This document shows, piece by piece, positions 1-8,011 of a stretch of DNA of 32,066 nt. Both the position numbers and the translations under genes were made by a program. Under the pieces are notes generated by a model. It was not told the origin of the DNA, did not search any database, and was given only the letters and a program-made list of their open reading frames with translations. How positions within the stretch are numbered: position 1 is the first letter of the stretch; every line of letters begins with the position of its first letter. Origin of the DNA: Anaerolineae bacterium (lineage in GTDB: Bacteria > Chloroflexota > Anaerolineae > B4-G1); assembly GCA_016931785.1 (NCBI GenBank), contig JAFGED010000064.1, positions 1 to 32,066 on the forward strand. Reading direction: 5' to 3'.

Positions 1-88
1 GGAGAGCGGCTTCGCCGCTCTCCAAACCCCCATCTCTCCCTTTTTCGAGCGAGGGAGACTGCTAGAGCGAATAGCCTGAGTAGTTACG
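1..88. repeat. Palindromic repeat element, left copy (partial)
   Basis: The first 23 bases form a perfect hairpin: a 10-bp stem at 1-10 and 14-23 with a TTC loop. A pyrimidine-rich stretch follows (AACCCCC, then TCTCCC and a T run), then a second, imperfect stem-loop at about 58-84. The same 88-bp layout recurs in inverted orientation at 31978-32066 with only a few mismatches, most of them in the second stem. The element lies just upstream of the thrC promoter. The left flank is outside the window, so the full length is unknown. It has no coding potential. It could be a MITE/REP-like element or a bidirectional transcription-stop structure. Confidence 0.8.
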
Positions 89-160
89 ACCAGACACCAA
101 TTCACCTGCGAGTCGCTCCACGTCGGGGATATGTTCATCGCGGCAGTGGCAAGCAGACGC

Positions 161-189
161 TAGACGGAAAAGGAGTTGAGAGGTATACT
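161..189 (+). promoter_or_regulatory. Putative sigma70-type promoter for thrC
   Basis: TAGACG (161-166, 4 of 6 consensus) and TATACT (184-189, 5 of 6) are separated by exactly 17 bp. A start site near 196 would leave a leader of about 34 nt that carries the GAGGAGG ribosome site at 216-222. The call rests on motif match and position only. Confidence 0.45.
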
Positions 190-229
190 TTGGCAAATGT
201 GAACCAAGACGCCAAGAGGAGGCGAAGGA

Positions 230-1558
230 ATGCCATACAACTGTTGGTTCGAGTGCGTGCGGGGCTGCGGGCGCCGCTACTCGGTCTTTGACGTCATCTA
301 CCGCTGCGAGGACTGCGGCGGCCTGCTGGATGTTGAGCACGACGTGGAGGCGCTCAAGCACCGCAGCCCGGTGGCCTGGATGCGGCTCTTTGAGGAACGG
401 ACGCGATCGAACGAGGTACCCTACGGCAGCGGTGTGTGGGGCAAAAAGGAGTGGATCATGCCCCTGGTCGAGAACGACAACGTCGTCTCGATGTACGAGG
501 GACACACCAACTGCTTCTGGGCCAGGCGGCTGGGGGAAGAGATCGGCGTGCCCGACCTGTGGGTCAAGATGTGCGGCAACTCCCACACCGGCTCCTTCAA
601 GGACCTGGGACTGACGGTGCTCGTCTCTGTGGTCAAGCAGATGATCGCCAACGGCCAGCCGATCCGGGCGATGGCCTGCGCTTCCACCGGCGACACATCA
701 GCCGCGCTGGCCGCCTACGCCGCTGCGGCGGGGCTCCCCGCCACCGTCCTGCTGCCGCGAGGCAAGGTCTCTACCGCACAGCTCATCCAGCCCATCGCCA
801 ACGGCGCGCTGGTGCTGGCACTGGATACCGACTTTGACGGCTGCATGCGCATCGTGAAAGAGATCACCAAGGACCCCACCATCTACCTGGCCAACTCGAT
901 GAACAGCCTGCGCATGGAAGGGCAAAAGACGGTCGGCATCGAGATCGTGCAGCAGTTCGACTGGGAGGTGCCGGACTGGATCGTCATCCCCGTGGGCAAC
1001 CTGGGCAACGTCAGCGCGCTGGGCAAGGGGCTGTTGCTGATGAAGGAGCTGGGCCTGATCGACAAACTGCCGCGCATCGCCGCCGCCCAGGCGCAGCAGG
1101 CCAACCCGCTCTACCTGAGCTACCAGACCGATTTCGAGGAGTACAAGGCGGTACAGGCGCAAAAGACGCTGGCCAGCGCCATCCAGATCGGCGACCCGGT
1201 CAGCTACGAACGGGCGGTCAAGGTGTTGAAGAGGCTGGATGGCGTCGTGGAACAGGCCACGGAGGACGAGCTGTCCAACGCTGCCGCCCGCGCCGATCGC
1301 ACCGGCCTGTACTGCTGTCCGCACACGGGGGTCGCGCTGGCAGCGTTGTTCAAGCTGATCGGGCGCGGCAAGATCAAGCGGGACGATCGGGTGGTCGTCA
1401 TCTCGACTGCGCACGGACTAAAGTTCACCGACTTTAAGGTCGGCTACCACGACCAGGCGCTGGAGGGCGTCACCTCCCGCTACGCCAATCCGCCGCTGGA
1501 ACTGCCGGCCACGTACGACGCAGTAAGCCGGGCCATCGACGAGCGGTTCGGCAAGTAG
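230..1558 (+). CDS. thrC: Threonine synthase
   Basis: PLP enzyme converting O-phosphohomoserine to threonine and phosphate in the cytoplasm, the last step of threonine synthesis. The 442-residue protein starts with a zinc-ribbon-like region (C9, C13, C26, C29), seen in many bacterial and archaeal threonine synthases. The fold-type II PLP domain follows, with the Schiff-base lysine K124 in GSFKDLG, an S/T-rich STGDTSAAL stretch and the glycine-rich [11 protein letters not shown] phosphate loop. The start is fixed by a strong GAGGAGG site 7 nt upstream. It is the first gene of a compact plus-strand run; the Nudix gene starts 17 bp after its stop, with a heptamer repeat filling the gap. No thrA or thrB lies next to it. 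The ApgM paralogue 6.5 kb downstream belongs to a family sometimes proposed as an alternative homoserine kinase. Confidence 0.93.
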   Translation: MPYNCWFECVRGCGRRYSVFDVIYRCEDCGGLLDVEHDVEALKHRSPVAWMRLFEERTRSNEVPYGSGVWGKKEWIMPLVENDNVVSMYEGHTNCFWARRLGEEIGVPDLWVKMCGNSHTGSFKDLGLTVLVSVVKQMIANGQPIRAMACASTGDTSAALAAYAAAAGLPATVLLPRGKVSTAQLIQPIANGALVLALDTDFDGCMRIVKEITKDPTIYLANSMNSLRMEGQKTVGIEIVQQFDWEVPDWIVIPVGNLGNVSALGKGLLLMKELGLIDKLPRIAAAQAQQANPLYLSYQTDFEEYKAVQAQKTLASAIQIGDPVSYERAVKVLKRLDGVVEQATEDELSNAAARADRTGLYCCPHTGVALAALFKLIGRGKIKRDDRVVVISTAHGLKFTDFKVGYHDQALEGVTSRYANPPLELPATYDAVSRAIDERFGK

Positions 1559-1578
1559 AGATTGGAGACCGGAGATTG
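1558..1578 (+). repeat. Heptamer tandem array (3 units, GAGATTG type)
   Basis: Three consecutive 7-bp units: GAGATTG, GAGACCG and GAGATTG. The array begins on the last base of the thrC stop codon and ends on the last base of the TTG start codon of the Nudix gene. The whole intergenic gap, a GGAG-type ribosome site and the start codon are therefore made of repeat. It resembles the short tandemly repeated repetitive (STRR) heptamers of cyanobacteria in period and placement. Confidence 0.75.
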
Positions 1579-2130
1579 ATCGACGAGCTGCGGCAGTGGA
1601 AGACGCTTTCTCGAAAAACGATCCTGGATCGCGGCAAATACCTGACCGTCGAGGAACACGCGATCGAACTGCCCGACGGGCGGGTGATCGAGCACTGGCC
1701 ATGGATCGTGACGCCCGATTTCGTCATCGTCGTCGCTATCACGGCCGGCGGCGCGTACGTCTGTTTCCGCCAGACCAAGTACGGCGTCGAAGGCACATCG
1801 CTGGCGCCGACGGGGGGCTACATCGAGCCGGGGGAAGATCCACTCGAGGCTGCCAAGCGGGAGCTGTTGGAGGAGACGGGCTACCAGGCGACAGAGTGGA
1901 TCGACCTGGGCGCCTACGTGGTGGACGCCAATCGCGGCGTGGCGACGGCCTACCTGTACCTGGCGCGGGATGCCCGCCCGGTCGCCGCGCCCGACGCGGA
2001 TGACCTGGAGGATCAGCAATTGCTGCTCCTCGGCCGCGACAAAGTGGAGGCCGCACTCGCCCGTGGTGAGTTCAAGGCGCTGCCCTGGGCTGCCGCCGTG
2101 GCGCTGGCGTTGTTGCACTTGAAGGACTGA
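1576..2130 (+). CDS. Nudix hydrolase (ADP-ribose pyrophosphatase-like)
   Basis: Nudix-fold pyrophosphohydrolase of 184 residues, probably cleaving ADP-ribose or a related nucleoside diphosphate derivative. The Nudix box is complete at residues 81-103: G81, E87 and the RELLEETG core R95-G102, which binds the catalytic metal. The N-terminal strand region (WKTLSRKTIL, then KYLTVEEH) resembles ADP-ribose pyrophosphatases of the NudF group. The start is TTG; a GGAG at 1565-1568 gives a suitable distance, and no in-frame ATG would keep the conserved N-terminus. Both the start codon and the ribosome site lie in a three-unit heptamer repeat. The gene follows thrC closely and precedes purO by 29 bp, so co-transcription is likely. 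Substrate specificity cannot be read from the sequence. Confidence 0.85.
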   Translation: MIDELRQWKTLSRKTILDRGKYLTVEEHAIELPDGRVIEHWPWIVTPDFVIVVAITAGGAYVCFRQTKYGVEGTSLAPTGGYIEPGEDPLEAAKRELLEETGYQATEWIDLGAYVVDANRGVATAYLYLARDARPVAAPDADDLEDQQLLLLGRDKVEAALARGEFKALPWAAAVALALLHLKD

Positions 2131-2159
2131 TACCGTAAACTAACCAAGGAGATCAAAAA

Positions 2160-2888
2160 ATGGACGTATTGCCCATCGCAACACAGAACTTTGGAAGCCA
2201 CATCCGGCAGAACTCGTATCCGGGACGCGGCCTAGTCATCGGCAGGTCGTCCGCCGAGGACGCCTGGCTGCAAATCTATTTCATCATGGGCCGCAGCCAG
2301 CACAGCCGGAACCGGCGCTTTGTCGTCGCGGGCAGCTCGATGCGCACAGAGCCGGTGGACGTCAGCCTGGTCAAGGACCCCAGCCTGATCATCTACAACG
2401 CGATGCTGGAGCTATCCGGCGTGTACCTGGTGACCAACGGCGACCAGACCGACACGCTGGTCGAGACGCTGCAGGCCGGGGGCACCTTCGACGATGCACT
2501 GGGGACGCGCGAGCGCGAGCCTGACGCGCCCAACTATACGCCGCGCATCAGCGGCATGCTCGATTTCAACAAGCAGCCGGTCGAGATCGCGCTCAACATC
2601 CTGAAGGGCAACATGGTGAACCCCGAGCTGACCGATCGCTTCACCTTCCGCTTCGCTGAGCCGCCGCCAGGATTGGGATATTGCATCACCACCTACCAGG
2701 GCGACGGCAAGCCGCTGCCTCCCTTCCAGGGCGAACCGCTGCTGGTGCCGTGTGAGGGAAGCGCCGAGGAGGTGCTCGACGCCTACTGGGACGCACTCGA
2801 CGCGGACAATCGCGTCTCGCTGGCGGTCAAGACCATCCCGGCAGCCGGCGGTCCAGGCGAGATCATCGTTCAGAATCGATTTTCCTAG
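2160..2888 (+). CDS. purO: IMP cyclohydrolase, PurO family
   Basis: Predicted to close the purine ring, FAICAR to IMP plus water. PurO is the archaeal-type enzyme, unrelated to the cyclohydrolase half of bacterial PurH. The 242-residue protein has the family's recognisable blocks: an N-terminal YPGRGLVIGRS, then FIMGRSQHSRNR and NGDQTDT, with a NYTPRISG block near residue 140. An AAGGAG site precedes the ATG. It lies between a Nudix hydrolase and a membrane protease, and no other de novo purine genes are adjacent, although a GMP-synthase subunit lies at 9250-10215. PurO homologues also occur in some bacteria, so recent transfer is not required. A related bacterial paralogue with another substrate is possible. 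Confidence 0.8.
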   Translation: MDVLPIATQNFGSHIRQNSYPGRGLVIGRSSAEDAWLQIYFIMGRSQHSRNRRFVVAGSSMRTEPVDVSLVKDPSLIIYNAMLELSGVYLVTNGDQTDTLVETLQAGGTFDDALGTREREPDAPNYTPRISGMLDFNKQPVEIALNILKGNMVNPELTDRFTFRFAEPPPGLGYCITTYQGDGKPLPPFQGEPLLVPCEGSAEEVLDAYWDALDADNRVSLAVKTIPAAGGPGEIIVQNRFS

Positions 2889-2956
2889 ACGCAGACAGAG
2901 CAGCGAGTCGGCCTTCTTTACTCTCCTGAGAGAACCCTCACAAGGAGAACAATCAG

Positions 2957-3931
2957 ATGAAGCTGGAAACCAAGCGCGTCGCGATCTACCTGGCCTTCGC
3001 CTTTGGCATTGCGTGGGCGTGCGGGCTGGTCATCTATCTCACCGGCGGGCTGGTCGACAGCCCACAACTCGTGCCGGGTACCGGAATCACGCTGGCGGTC
3101 GTCTTGCTCGCAGTAGGCTACATGTGGTCGCCAGCAGTGGCGCACGTCCTCACCCGGCTGATCACGCGCGAAGGATGGCAGGAAACCCGCCTGCGCCTAC
3201 AACTCAGGCGCGGATGGCCGTACTGGATCATCGCCTGGTTTGCGCCAGCCGCCATGACCGTGTTGGGAGCGATCCTGTTCTTTGCCATCTTTCCCAGATA
3301 CTATGATCCTTCTCTCACAATGATCCGAGATTTGCTAGAACAGACCGGCCAACCCGTTTCCGTCAACCCATGGGCGATCGTGATCGTGCAGACTGCAACA
3401 GGCGTCCTGGCCGCCCCACTCGTCAACAGCCTGTTCACCTTTGGCGAAGAGTTCGGTTGGCGGGCATACCTGCAGCCCAAGCTGATGGGCCTCGGCAGGC
3501 GCAAGGCCTTGCTCCTGACAGGCGTCATCTGGGGCGTGTGGCATTGGCCGGTGACGGCCATGGGACACAATTATGGCCTTGCATATCCAGGATTCCCCTG
3601 GCTGGGCATGCTGGCGATGGTCTGGTTCACCTCCGTGATTGGAGCCTTTTTGGGGTGGGTAACGCTGCGCAGCGGCAGTGTGTGGCCGGCCGTCATCGGG
3701 CACGCCGCCATCAACGGCATCAGCGGTTTGGGCATGCTGTTTGTGCAGGGAACCCCTAATCCACTGATCGGACCGCCGCCGGTAGGCCTGATCGGGTCGG
3801 GGGCCTGGGCCTTGACGGCCGCCTGGATTCTTCTCAAGCTCAAGCCGTCCGCATCCTCGACGGACGATCCAGCCACAAAGCAGGAGACCACGTCATCGTC
3901 ATGGCCACATTCAGAAGATTCTTCAGGCTAG
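2957..3931 (+). CDS. CPBP family intramembrane glutamic endopeptidase
   Basis: Polytopic membrane protein of the CPBP (CAAX protease and bacteriocin-processing, Abi) family, 324 residues with about seven or eight hydrophobic segments. Catalytic motifs are present in order: EExxxR at E164-R169 (EEFGWR), the WxxxH histidine at H196, and HxxxN at H249-N253. These are the residues of the intramembrane glutamyl protease site. Members process prenylated proteins or peptides, or give bacteriocin immunity; the substrate here is unknown. An AAGGAG site lies upstream. The C-terminal 30 residues are hydrophilic Ser/Thr-rich tail and overlap the start of the MFS gene by 31 bp in another frame, suggesting coupled expression. 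Confidence 0.87.
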   Translation: MKLETKRVAIYLAFAFGIAWACGLVIYLTGGLVDSPQLVPGTGITLAVVLLAVGYMWSPAVAHVLTRLITREGWQETRLRLQLRRGWPYWIIAWFAPAAMTVLGAILFFAIFPRYYDPSLTMIRDLLEQTGQPVSVNPWAIVIVQTATGVLAAPLVNSLFTFGEEFGWRAYLQPKLMGLGRRKALLLTGVIWGVWHWPVTAMGHNYGLAYPGFPWLGMLAMVWFTSVIGAFLGWVTLRSGSVWPAVIGHAAINGISGLGMLFVQGTPNPLIGPPPVGLIGSGAWALTAAWILLKLKPSASSTDDPATKQETTSSSWPHSEDSSG

Positions 3932-5091
3932 ACTATGCCGAGTTGATTCCCCTGTGGATCGCCGTGTTCATCGACATCCTGGGCTTTAGCATCTTGATCC
4001 CATTTCTGCCCTATTTCAGCGAAGAATACGGTGCGCGTGATTGGCAGGTGGGCCTGCTGCTCTCGACCAACGCGCTGTTCGGCTTTTTCGCAGGGCCGAT
4101 GTGGGGAAGGTTGAGCGATCGCTACGGTCGCAAGCCAATGTTGCTGATCTCCCAGATGGGAACGCTGGCCGGCTTCCTGATGCTGGCATTTTCCAGGAAT
4201 ATGCCGATGCTGTTCGCCTCGCGCATCGTCGACGGCATCTTTGGAGGAAACTTTCCTATCGCCAAGGCCGTCATCGGGGACGTGGTGCCGCCGCAGGAAC
4301 GCAGCAAGCATATGAGCAACATAGGCGCCGCTCACGTAATGGCGTCGCTGATCGGGCCGGGCCTCGGCGGGCTGCTATCCGGATGGGGCATCATCGCCCC
4401 CGGTCTGCTCTCCGCCGGGCTGACCTGCGTGACCATCGCGGTAACCTTCACCCTCCTGAGGGAATCCAACCCAGGCGAGAAAAGCGCGCCGACGACAGTC
4501 ACCTCAGCGCCCCAGCGCAAGGACATCGTGTGGCGCAATCCGCTCGCCCGCTATCTGCTCATCCAATGGGGATTCCACACGCTGTCTTTCACCATCTATA
4601 CCTCCTGTATCTCCCTGTTTGCCAAAACTCAGCTCGGCCTGGACGCGCAGGAAATCGGCCTGATGTTGATGATCTCCGGCGTAGTTCGCCTGTTCGTTCG
4701 CTTCACTGTTTTTGTGCCCCTTCTGGAAAAGTTGGGGGATAGAAAAACGTCCCTGTTGGGCCTTGTGACCTTTGTGATCGTGTTCTTTTTGCTCGGCTTT
4801 GTGCAGAATCCGGTACAGTTCGTGCTGGTCATGAGCGGGGCCAGCTTTGCCGCCGCCTGCACGCGCGGCGTGCTCACCGGATTCCTCAGCCGCGCGGTCG
4901 AGCCGCAGGAGCAGGGCCGGGCAATGGGGCTATCGGCCTCGCTGGATAGCTTTGCCCAGGTTACCGGGCCAATCGTTGGCGGGTTCACGCTGGATTACCT
5001 GCCCACCTGGGTATACGGCGGCGCGGCCAGCCTGGTGGCCCTGTTAGCGCTCCTGATGGGCCTCAGGCGCCTTGAGCTTGAACAAGGATAG
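3901..5091 (+). CDS. MFS transporter, TetA-like drug:H+ antiporter family
   Basis: Major facilitator of 396 residues with 12 predicted membrane helices. The motif-A signature between helices 2 and 3 is GRLSDRYGRKPM (residues 69-80), and the first helix carries the FIDILGFSILIP pattern typical of TetA/DHA1 exporters. It probably exports a small hydrophobic or amphipathic compound in exchange for protons; the substrate is not predictable. The ATG lies within the last 31 bp of the CPBP protease gene, with AGGAG 14 nt upstream, so translational coupling is plausible. Its TAG stop at 5089-5091 is followed within a few codons, in the same frame, by coding sequence of a URO-D family remnant, marking a recombination joint. 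Confidence 0.88.
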   Translation: MATFRRFFRLDYAELIPLWIAVFIDILGFSILIPFLPYFSEEYGARDWQVGLLLSTNALFGFFAGPMWGRLSDRYGRKPMLLISQMGTLAGFLMLAFSRNMPMLFASRIVDGIFGGNFPIAKAVIGDVVPPQERSKHMSNIGAAHVMASLIGPGLGGLLSGWGIIAPGLLSAGLTCVTIAVTFTLLRESNPGEKSAPTTVTSAPQRKDIVWRNPLARYLLIQWGFHTLSFTIYTSCISLFAKTQLGLDAQEIGLMLMISGVVRLFVRFTVFVPLLEKLGDRKTSLLGLVTFVIVFFLLGFVQNPVQFVLVMSGASFAAACTRGVLTGFLSRAVEPQEQGRAMGLSASLDSFAQVTGPIVGGFTLDYLPTWVYGGAASLVALLALLMGLRRLELEQG

Positions 5092-5148
5092 GCCCAACTT
5101 TTCGGCTGGTGGCGGCTGTTCTTCGAGCGGCCGTGGGAAATCCGTGGG

Positions 5149-5811
5149 ATGACGAATATGCTAATGGACTATCACCTCGCGCCGGAGCAGGTGCACCGCC
5201 TGAACGACGCGCGGTGCAATCTCTACTGCGGTTACATCCGGCGCGCCATCCGCGAGCTGCGGCCTGACGGCTTCTGGACCAGCGATGACCTGGGCCACCA
5301 GACGCAGCCCTTTATGCGCCCGCAGACCTCACGCGAGTTCATCAAACCCTACTACGTACGCGTCGGCGAGGCGCCGAAGGAGCGCGACATCCATTGGTGG
5401 CTCCACTCCTGCGGCAACAACACCCCACTCCCCGGCGACCTGGCTGAGGCGGGTGTGGGCGTGTTCCTTCCCGTGCAAAAGGGGACGATGGACGAGGTGG
5501 CTGTGGCGCGCGAGTTCGGCGACCGGCTGACCTTTCTCGCCGGAATCGACGTGCAGCACACCTTGCAGGAGCGTGACCCCGCAGGCGTGCGTCAAGAAGT
5601 GCGCTTCCCGATCGACACCTTCGACCGGCCCGGCGGCGGGCTGTGTGTCGCCGCGGGCAACGGCATCGTGGCAGGTACACCCCTCGAGAACATCGAGTCT
5701 TTTCTGGACGAGGCCGTGCGCTACGGCGCGCAGCATCGCCAGGCATTTGCCGACACTCAGACCATAAAGGAGGACGATCATGCCCAAACCAACAAAACCC
5801 ACAGCCGGTGA
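5149..5811 (+). pseudogene. URO-D family (uroporphyrinogen decarboxylase/methyltransferase-like) remnant, 5' truncated
   Basis: The 220-residue product matches only the C-terminal part of URO-D-like proteins, which are usually about 340-380 residues. It has the MLMDYHL block, a DDLG motif, the HWWLHSCGNN core and a final AAGNGIVAGTPLENI block. The coding sense continues upstream of this ATG in the same frame (FFERPWEIRGM is encoded at about 5119-5151) and stops at the TAG of the MFS gene. The upstream part of the gene has therefore been replaced by the MFS gene, and the listed ATG is an internal methionine. The 3' end overlaps the fucosidase start by 32 bp, which looks original. It may still be translated as a fragment but is unlikely to be a working enzyme. 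Confidence 0.65.
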
Positions 5812-7099
5812 CACCAGTTGGTTCGTCCACGACCGCTTTGGGCTCTTTATCCACTGGGGCATCTATGCCCTGGCGGCGCGGCACGAGTGGATCAAGCACG
5901 TCGAAAAGATCAGCGACGCGGACTATCAAAAGTACTTTGACCACTTTTACCCCGATCTCTACGATCCCACCGTGTGGGCGCGCGAGGCCAAGAACGCGGG
6001 GATGAACTATTTTGTCGTCACCACCAAACACCACGACGGCTTTTGCCTGTGGGATTCGGCCTACACCGACTACAAAGCGACCAAGACGCCCTGGGGCAAG
6101 GACCTGCTCAAGCCGATGGTCGAGGCCTTTCGCGCCGAGGGTTTCAAGGTCGGCTTTTACCACTCGCTGCTCGACTGGCACCATCCCGAATTCCCCGTCG
6201 ACGGGCTGCACCCGATGCGGGACGACGTCGAGTTACGCGAGGCGCAGAAGGATCGCGACATCACCAAGTACAGCGCCTATCTGCACAACCAGGCCCGCGA
6301 GCTGCTGACCCAGTTCGGCAAGGTCGATACCATGTGGTACGACTTTTCGTACGCCAACCAGGACTGGGAGTGGTCCAAGGGCAAGGGCCGCGATGACTGG
6401 CAATCGGAAAAGCTGCTGGCGATGACGCGCCAGTTGCAGCCGGGCGTCATCGTCAACGACCGGCTTGACCTGCCCGAGGGCGGCGACATCAAGACGCCCG
6501 AGCAGTACCAGCCGCGCGGCTGGATGGAGGTCGACGGCCAGCCGGTGGTGTGGGAGGCGTGCCAGACCTTTAGCGGCAGTTGGGGCTATTACCGCGACGA
6601 GTACACGTGGAAGTCAGTCGAGATGCTCGTCCAGATGCTCGTCGACACGGTCTCCAAGGGCGGCAACCTGCTGCTCAACGTGGGGCCGAACGCGCGCGGC
6701 GAGCTCGACCCGCGCGCCGTCGAACGCTTGCGCGGCATCGGCGAGTGGATGCGAGTGCACAGCCGTTCCATCTACGGCTGCACCGCCAGCGACCTGACCC
6801 CGCCGCCAGACTGCCGCTACACGCAGACTGGCCCTGAGCGCAGCCGAAGGGGCGGCGACCGGCTGTACCTGCACCTCTTCGCCTGGCCATTCCGGCACGT
6901 GCACCTCGACGGGCTGGCCGACAGGGTCGCATACGCCCAGTTGCTCAACGACGGCTCCGAGGTCAAGATGGTCACCATCGATCCACACCAGCAGGCGCAG
7001 AACACGTCGATGAGCGGCACGGAGGGCACGCTGACGCTCGAACTGCCGGTGCAAAAGCCGCCCGTGACCGTGCCGGTGATCGAGTTGTTTTTAAAGTAG
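5780..7099 (+). CDS. Alpha-L-fucosidase, glycoside hydrolase family 29
   Basis: Retaining exo-fucosidase releasing terminal alpha-L-fucose from glycans. The 439-residue protein shows the GH29 pattern: HWG at 25-27, KHHDGF at 83-88, and the WYD motif with the predicted nucleophile D188, followed by the GGNLLLNVGP block that ends the barrel. There is no signal peptide, so it probably acts inside the cell on imported oligosaccharides. AGGAGG 7 nt upstream fixes the ATG. The C-terminal beta domain carries an odd PERSRRGG segment at residues about 352-359, encoded by a short dispersed-repeat sequence at 6833-6850 and inserted just before the conserved DRLYLHLF strand. It is next to a broken URO-D gene and may be part of a sugar-use island. 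Confidence 0.9.
   Translation: MPKPTKPTAGDTSWFVHDRFGLFIHWGIYALAARHEWIKHVEKISDADYQKYFDHFYPDLYDPTVWAREAKNAGMNYFVVTTKHHDGFCLWDSAYTDYKATKTPWGKDLLKPMVEAFRAEGFKVGFYHSLLDWHHPEFPVDGLHPMRDDVELREAQKDRDITKYSAYLHNQARELLTQFGKVDTMWYDFSYANQDWEWSKGKGRDDWQSEKLLAMTRQLQPGVIVNDRLDLPEGGDIKTPEQYQPRGWMEVDGQPVVWEACQTFSGSWGYYRDEYTWKSVEMLVQMLVDTVSKGGNLLLNVGPNARGELDPRAVERLRGIGEWMRVHSRSIYGCTASDLTPPPDCRYTQTGPERSRRGGDRLYLHLFAWPFRHVHLDGLADRVAYAQLLNDGSEVKMVTIDPHQQAQNTSMSGTEGTLTLELPVQKPPVTVPVIELFLK
6833..6850 (+). repeat. Short dispersed repeat inserted in frame in the fucosidase
   Basis: The 18-base motif CCTGAGCGCAGCCGAAGG encodes PERSRR, residues with no counterpart expected at this place in GH29 proteins. A related, diverged sequence (CGAGCGAGTCGAGGGGCGAA) lies in the non-coding palindrome at 20611-20630. 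The pattern is that of small dispersed intragenic repeats. Its copy number in the genome cannot be seen here. Confidence 0.5.
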
Positions 7100-7126
7100 T
7101 CGCCCTACCAATGCCACCGACGTGAT

Positions 7127-7154
7127 TGGACAAAGTGGCCGAACCCGGTAAAAT
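7127..7154 (+). promoter_or_regulatory. Putative promoter giving a near-leaderless transcript
   Basis: TGGACA (7127-7132, 5 of 6) and TAAAAT (7149-7154, 5 of 6) are spaced by 16 bp. Only 8 nt separate the -10 box from the ATG at 7163, so transcription would begin about 2 nt before the start codon. No Shine-Dalgarno sequence is present, which agrees with a leaderless mRNA. Confidence 0.55.
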
Positions 7155-7162
7155 GAGAGCTG

Positions 7163-8008
7163 ATGAATCTCATATCCATCTCGACCGCCCCCAGCAACAC
7201 ATTGGTCGGCAAGCCCTTCTACGACCTGTACGCCACGCTGGAGGTGATGCAGAAACTGTGGGCAGAAAGCGTCTTTAACGGCTTCGAATTCCAAAACGTC
7301 GCCGAGTGGGACGCAGGGCGCCCGCCGCGCGACGAGGGGGAGCGCCGCCTGGCCTATTGGACGGACAGCCAGAAATATACCACGGATCAGATCGCGACCT
7401 TGCTTGCGGCGACGGGGCTGCCGGTGCACTCCGTCCACGCCAATCGGGACGTCGGCGTCTGCCTTTGCTCCGGCCAGCCGGAGGAGATCGACGTGGGCCG
7501 GCGCTTGATCCACGAATCCCTATCGCTGGCCGAACAGGTCGGAGCCTCCGTGTGCGTGTTCCACCTCTGGGATACGCAGAAGGAGAATTTCGACACGGCG
7601 TTCGTGCATGATATCTTCACCGAGATCGCTGCCGGGTATCCCAGAGTCAAAGCATCCGTCGAGAACGTCCCCACGCGGCTGCAAGGGACGACGCCCTTCG
7701 ACCTGGCTAGGGAGTATGACTGGATCACACTCGACCTGCGCTGGGCGGCACTTTACGACGAGCTGGACAAGTTCACAGCGGTGAAGGCTCGCATCGCCAA
7801 CGTGCACCTGCGAGGCGAGATCGAGAACGGCCGATGGATCATTCCTGCCGACTGGTTCCCGGCTCAAAAGTCCTTCGACTTTTACCAGGCGTTGGACACC
7901 ATCAAGAACCAATGGGGATACCAGGGGTTGCTGACGGTGGAGAACATCCCAAGCGACAGCACCTGGCAGGATATCATCGCCGCAGTGGCATCACTACGAA
8001 AGGTCTGA
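7163..8008 (+). CDS. Sugar phosphate isomerase/epimerase-like TIM-barrel protein
   Basis: AP-endonuclease-2/xylose-isomerase-like TIM-barrel protein of 281 residues. Acidic and histidine residues at the ends of predicted strands fit the metal-binding set of this fold: E in ASVENVP, D in ITLDLRW, H in NVHLRG and E in LTVENIP. Families with this fold isomerise or epimerise sugars or inositols, or repair DNA; the substrate here is not recognisable. The ATG sits 8 nt downstream of a good -10 box with no ribosome site, so the message is probably leaderless. ApgM begins 3 bp after the stop, so this promoter may drive the whole 7163-12174 group. Confidence 0.72.
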   Translation: MNLISISTAPSNTLVGKPFYDLYATLEVMQKLWAESVFNGFEFQNVAEWDAGRPPRDEGERRLAYWTDSQKYTTDQIATLLAATGLPVHSVHANRDVGVCLCSGQPEEIDVGRRLIHESLSLAEQVGASVCVFHLWDTQKENFDTAFVHDIFTEIAAGYPRVKASVENVPTRLQGTTPFDLAREYDWITLDLRWAALYDELDKFTAVKARIANVHLRGEIENGRWIIPADWFPAQKSFDFYQALDTIKNQWGYQGLLTVENIPSDSTWQDIIAAVASLRKV

Positions 8009-8011
8009 CGG

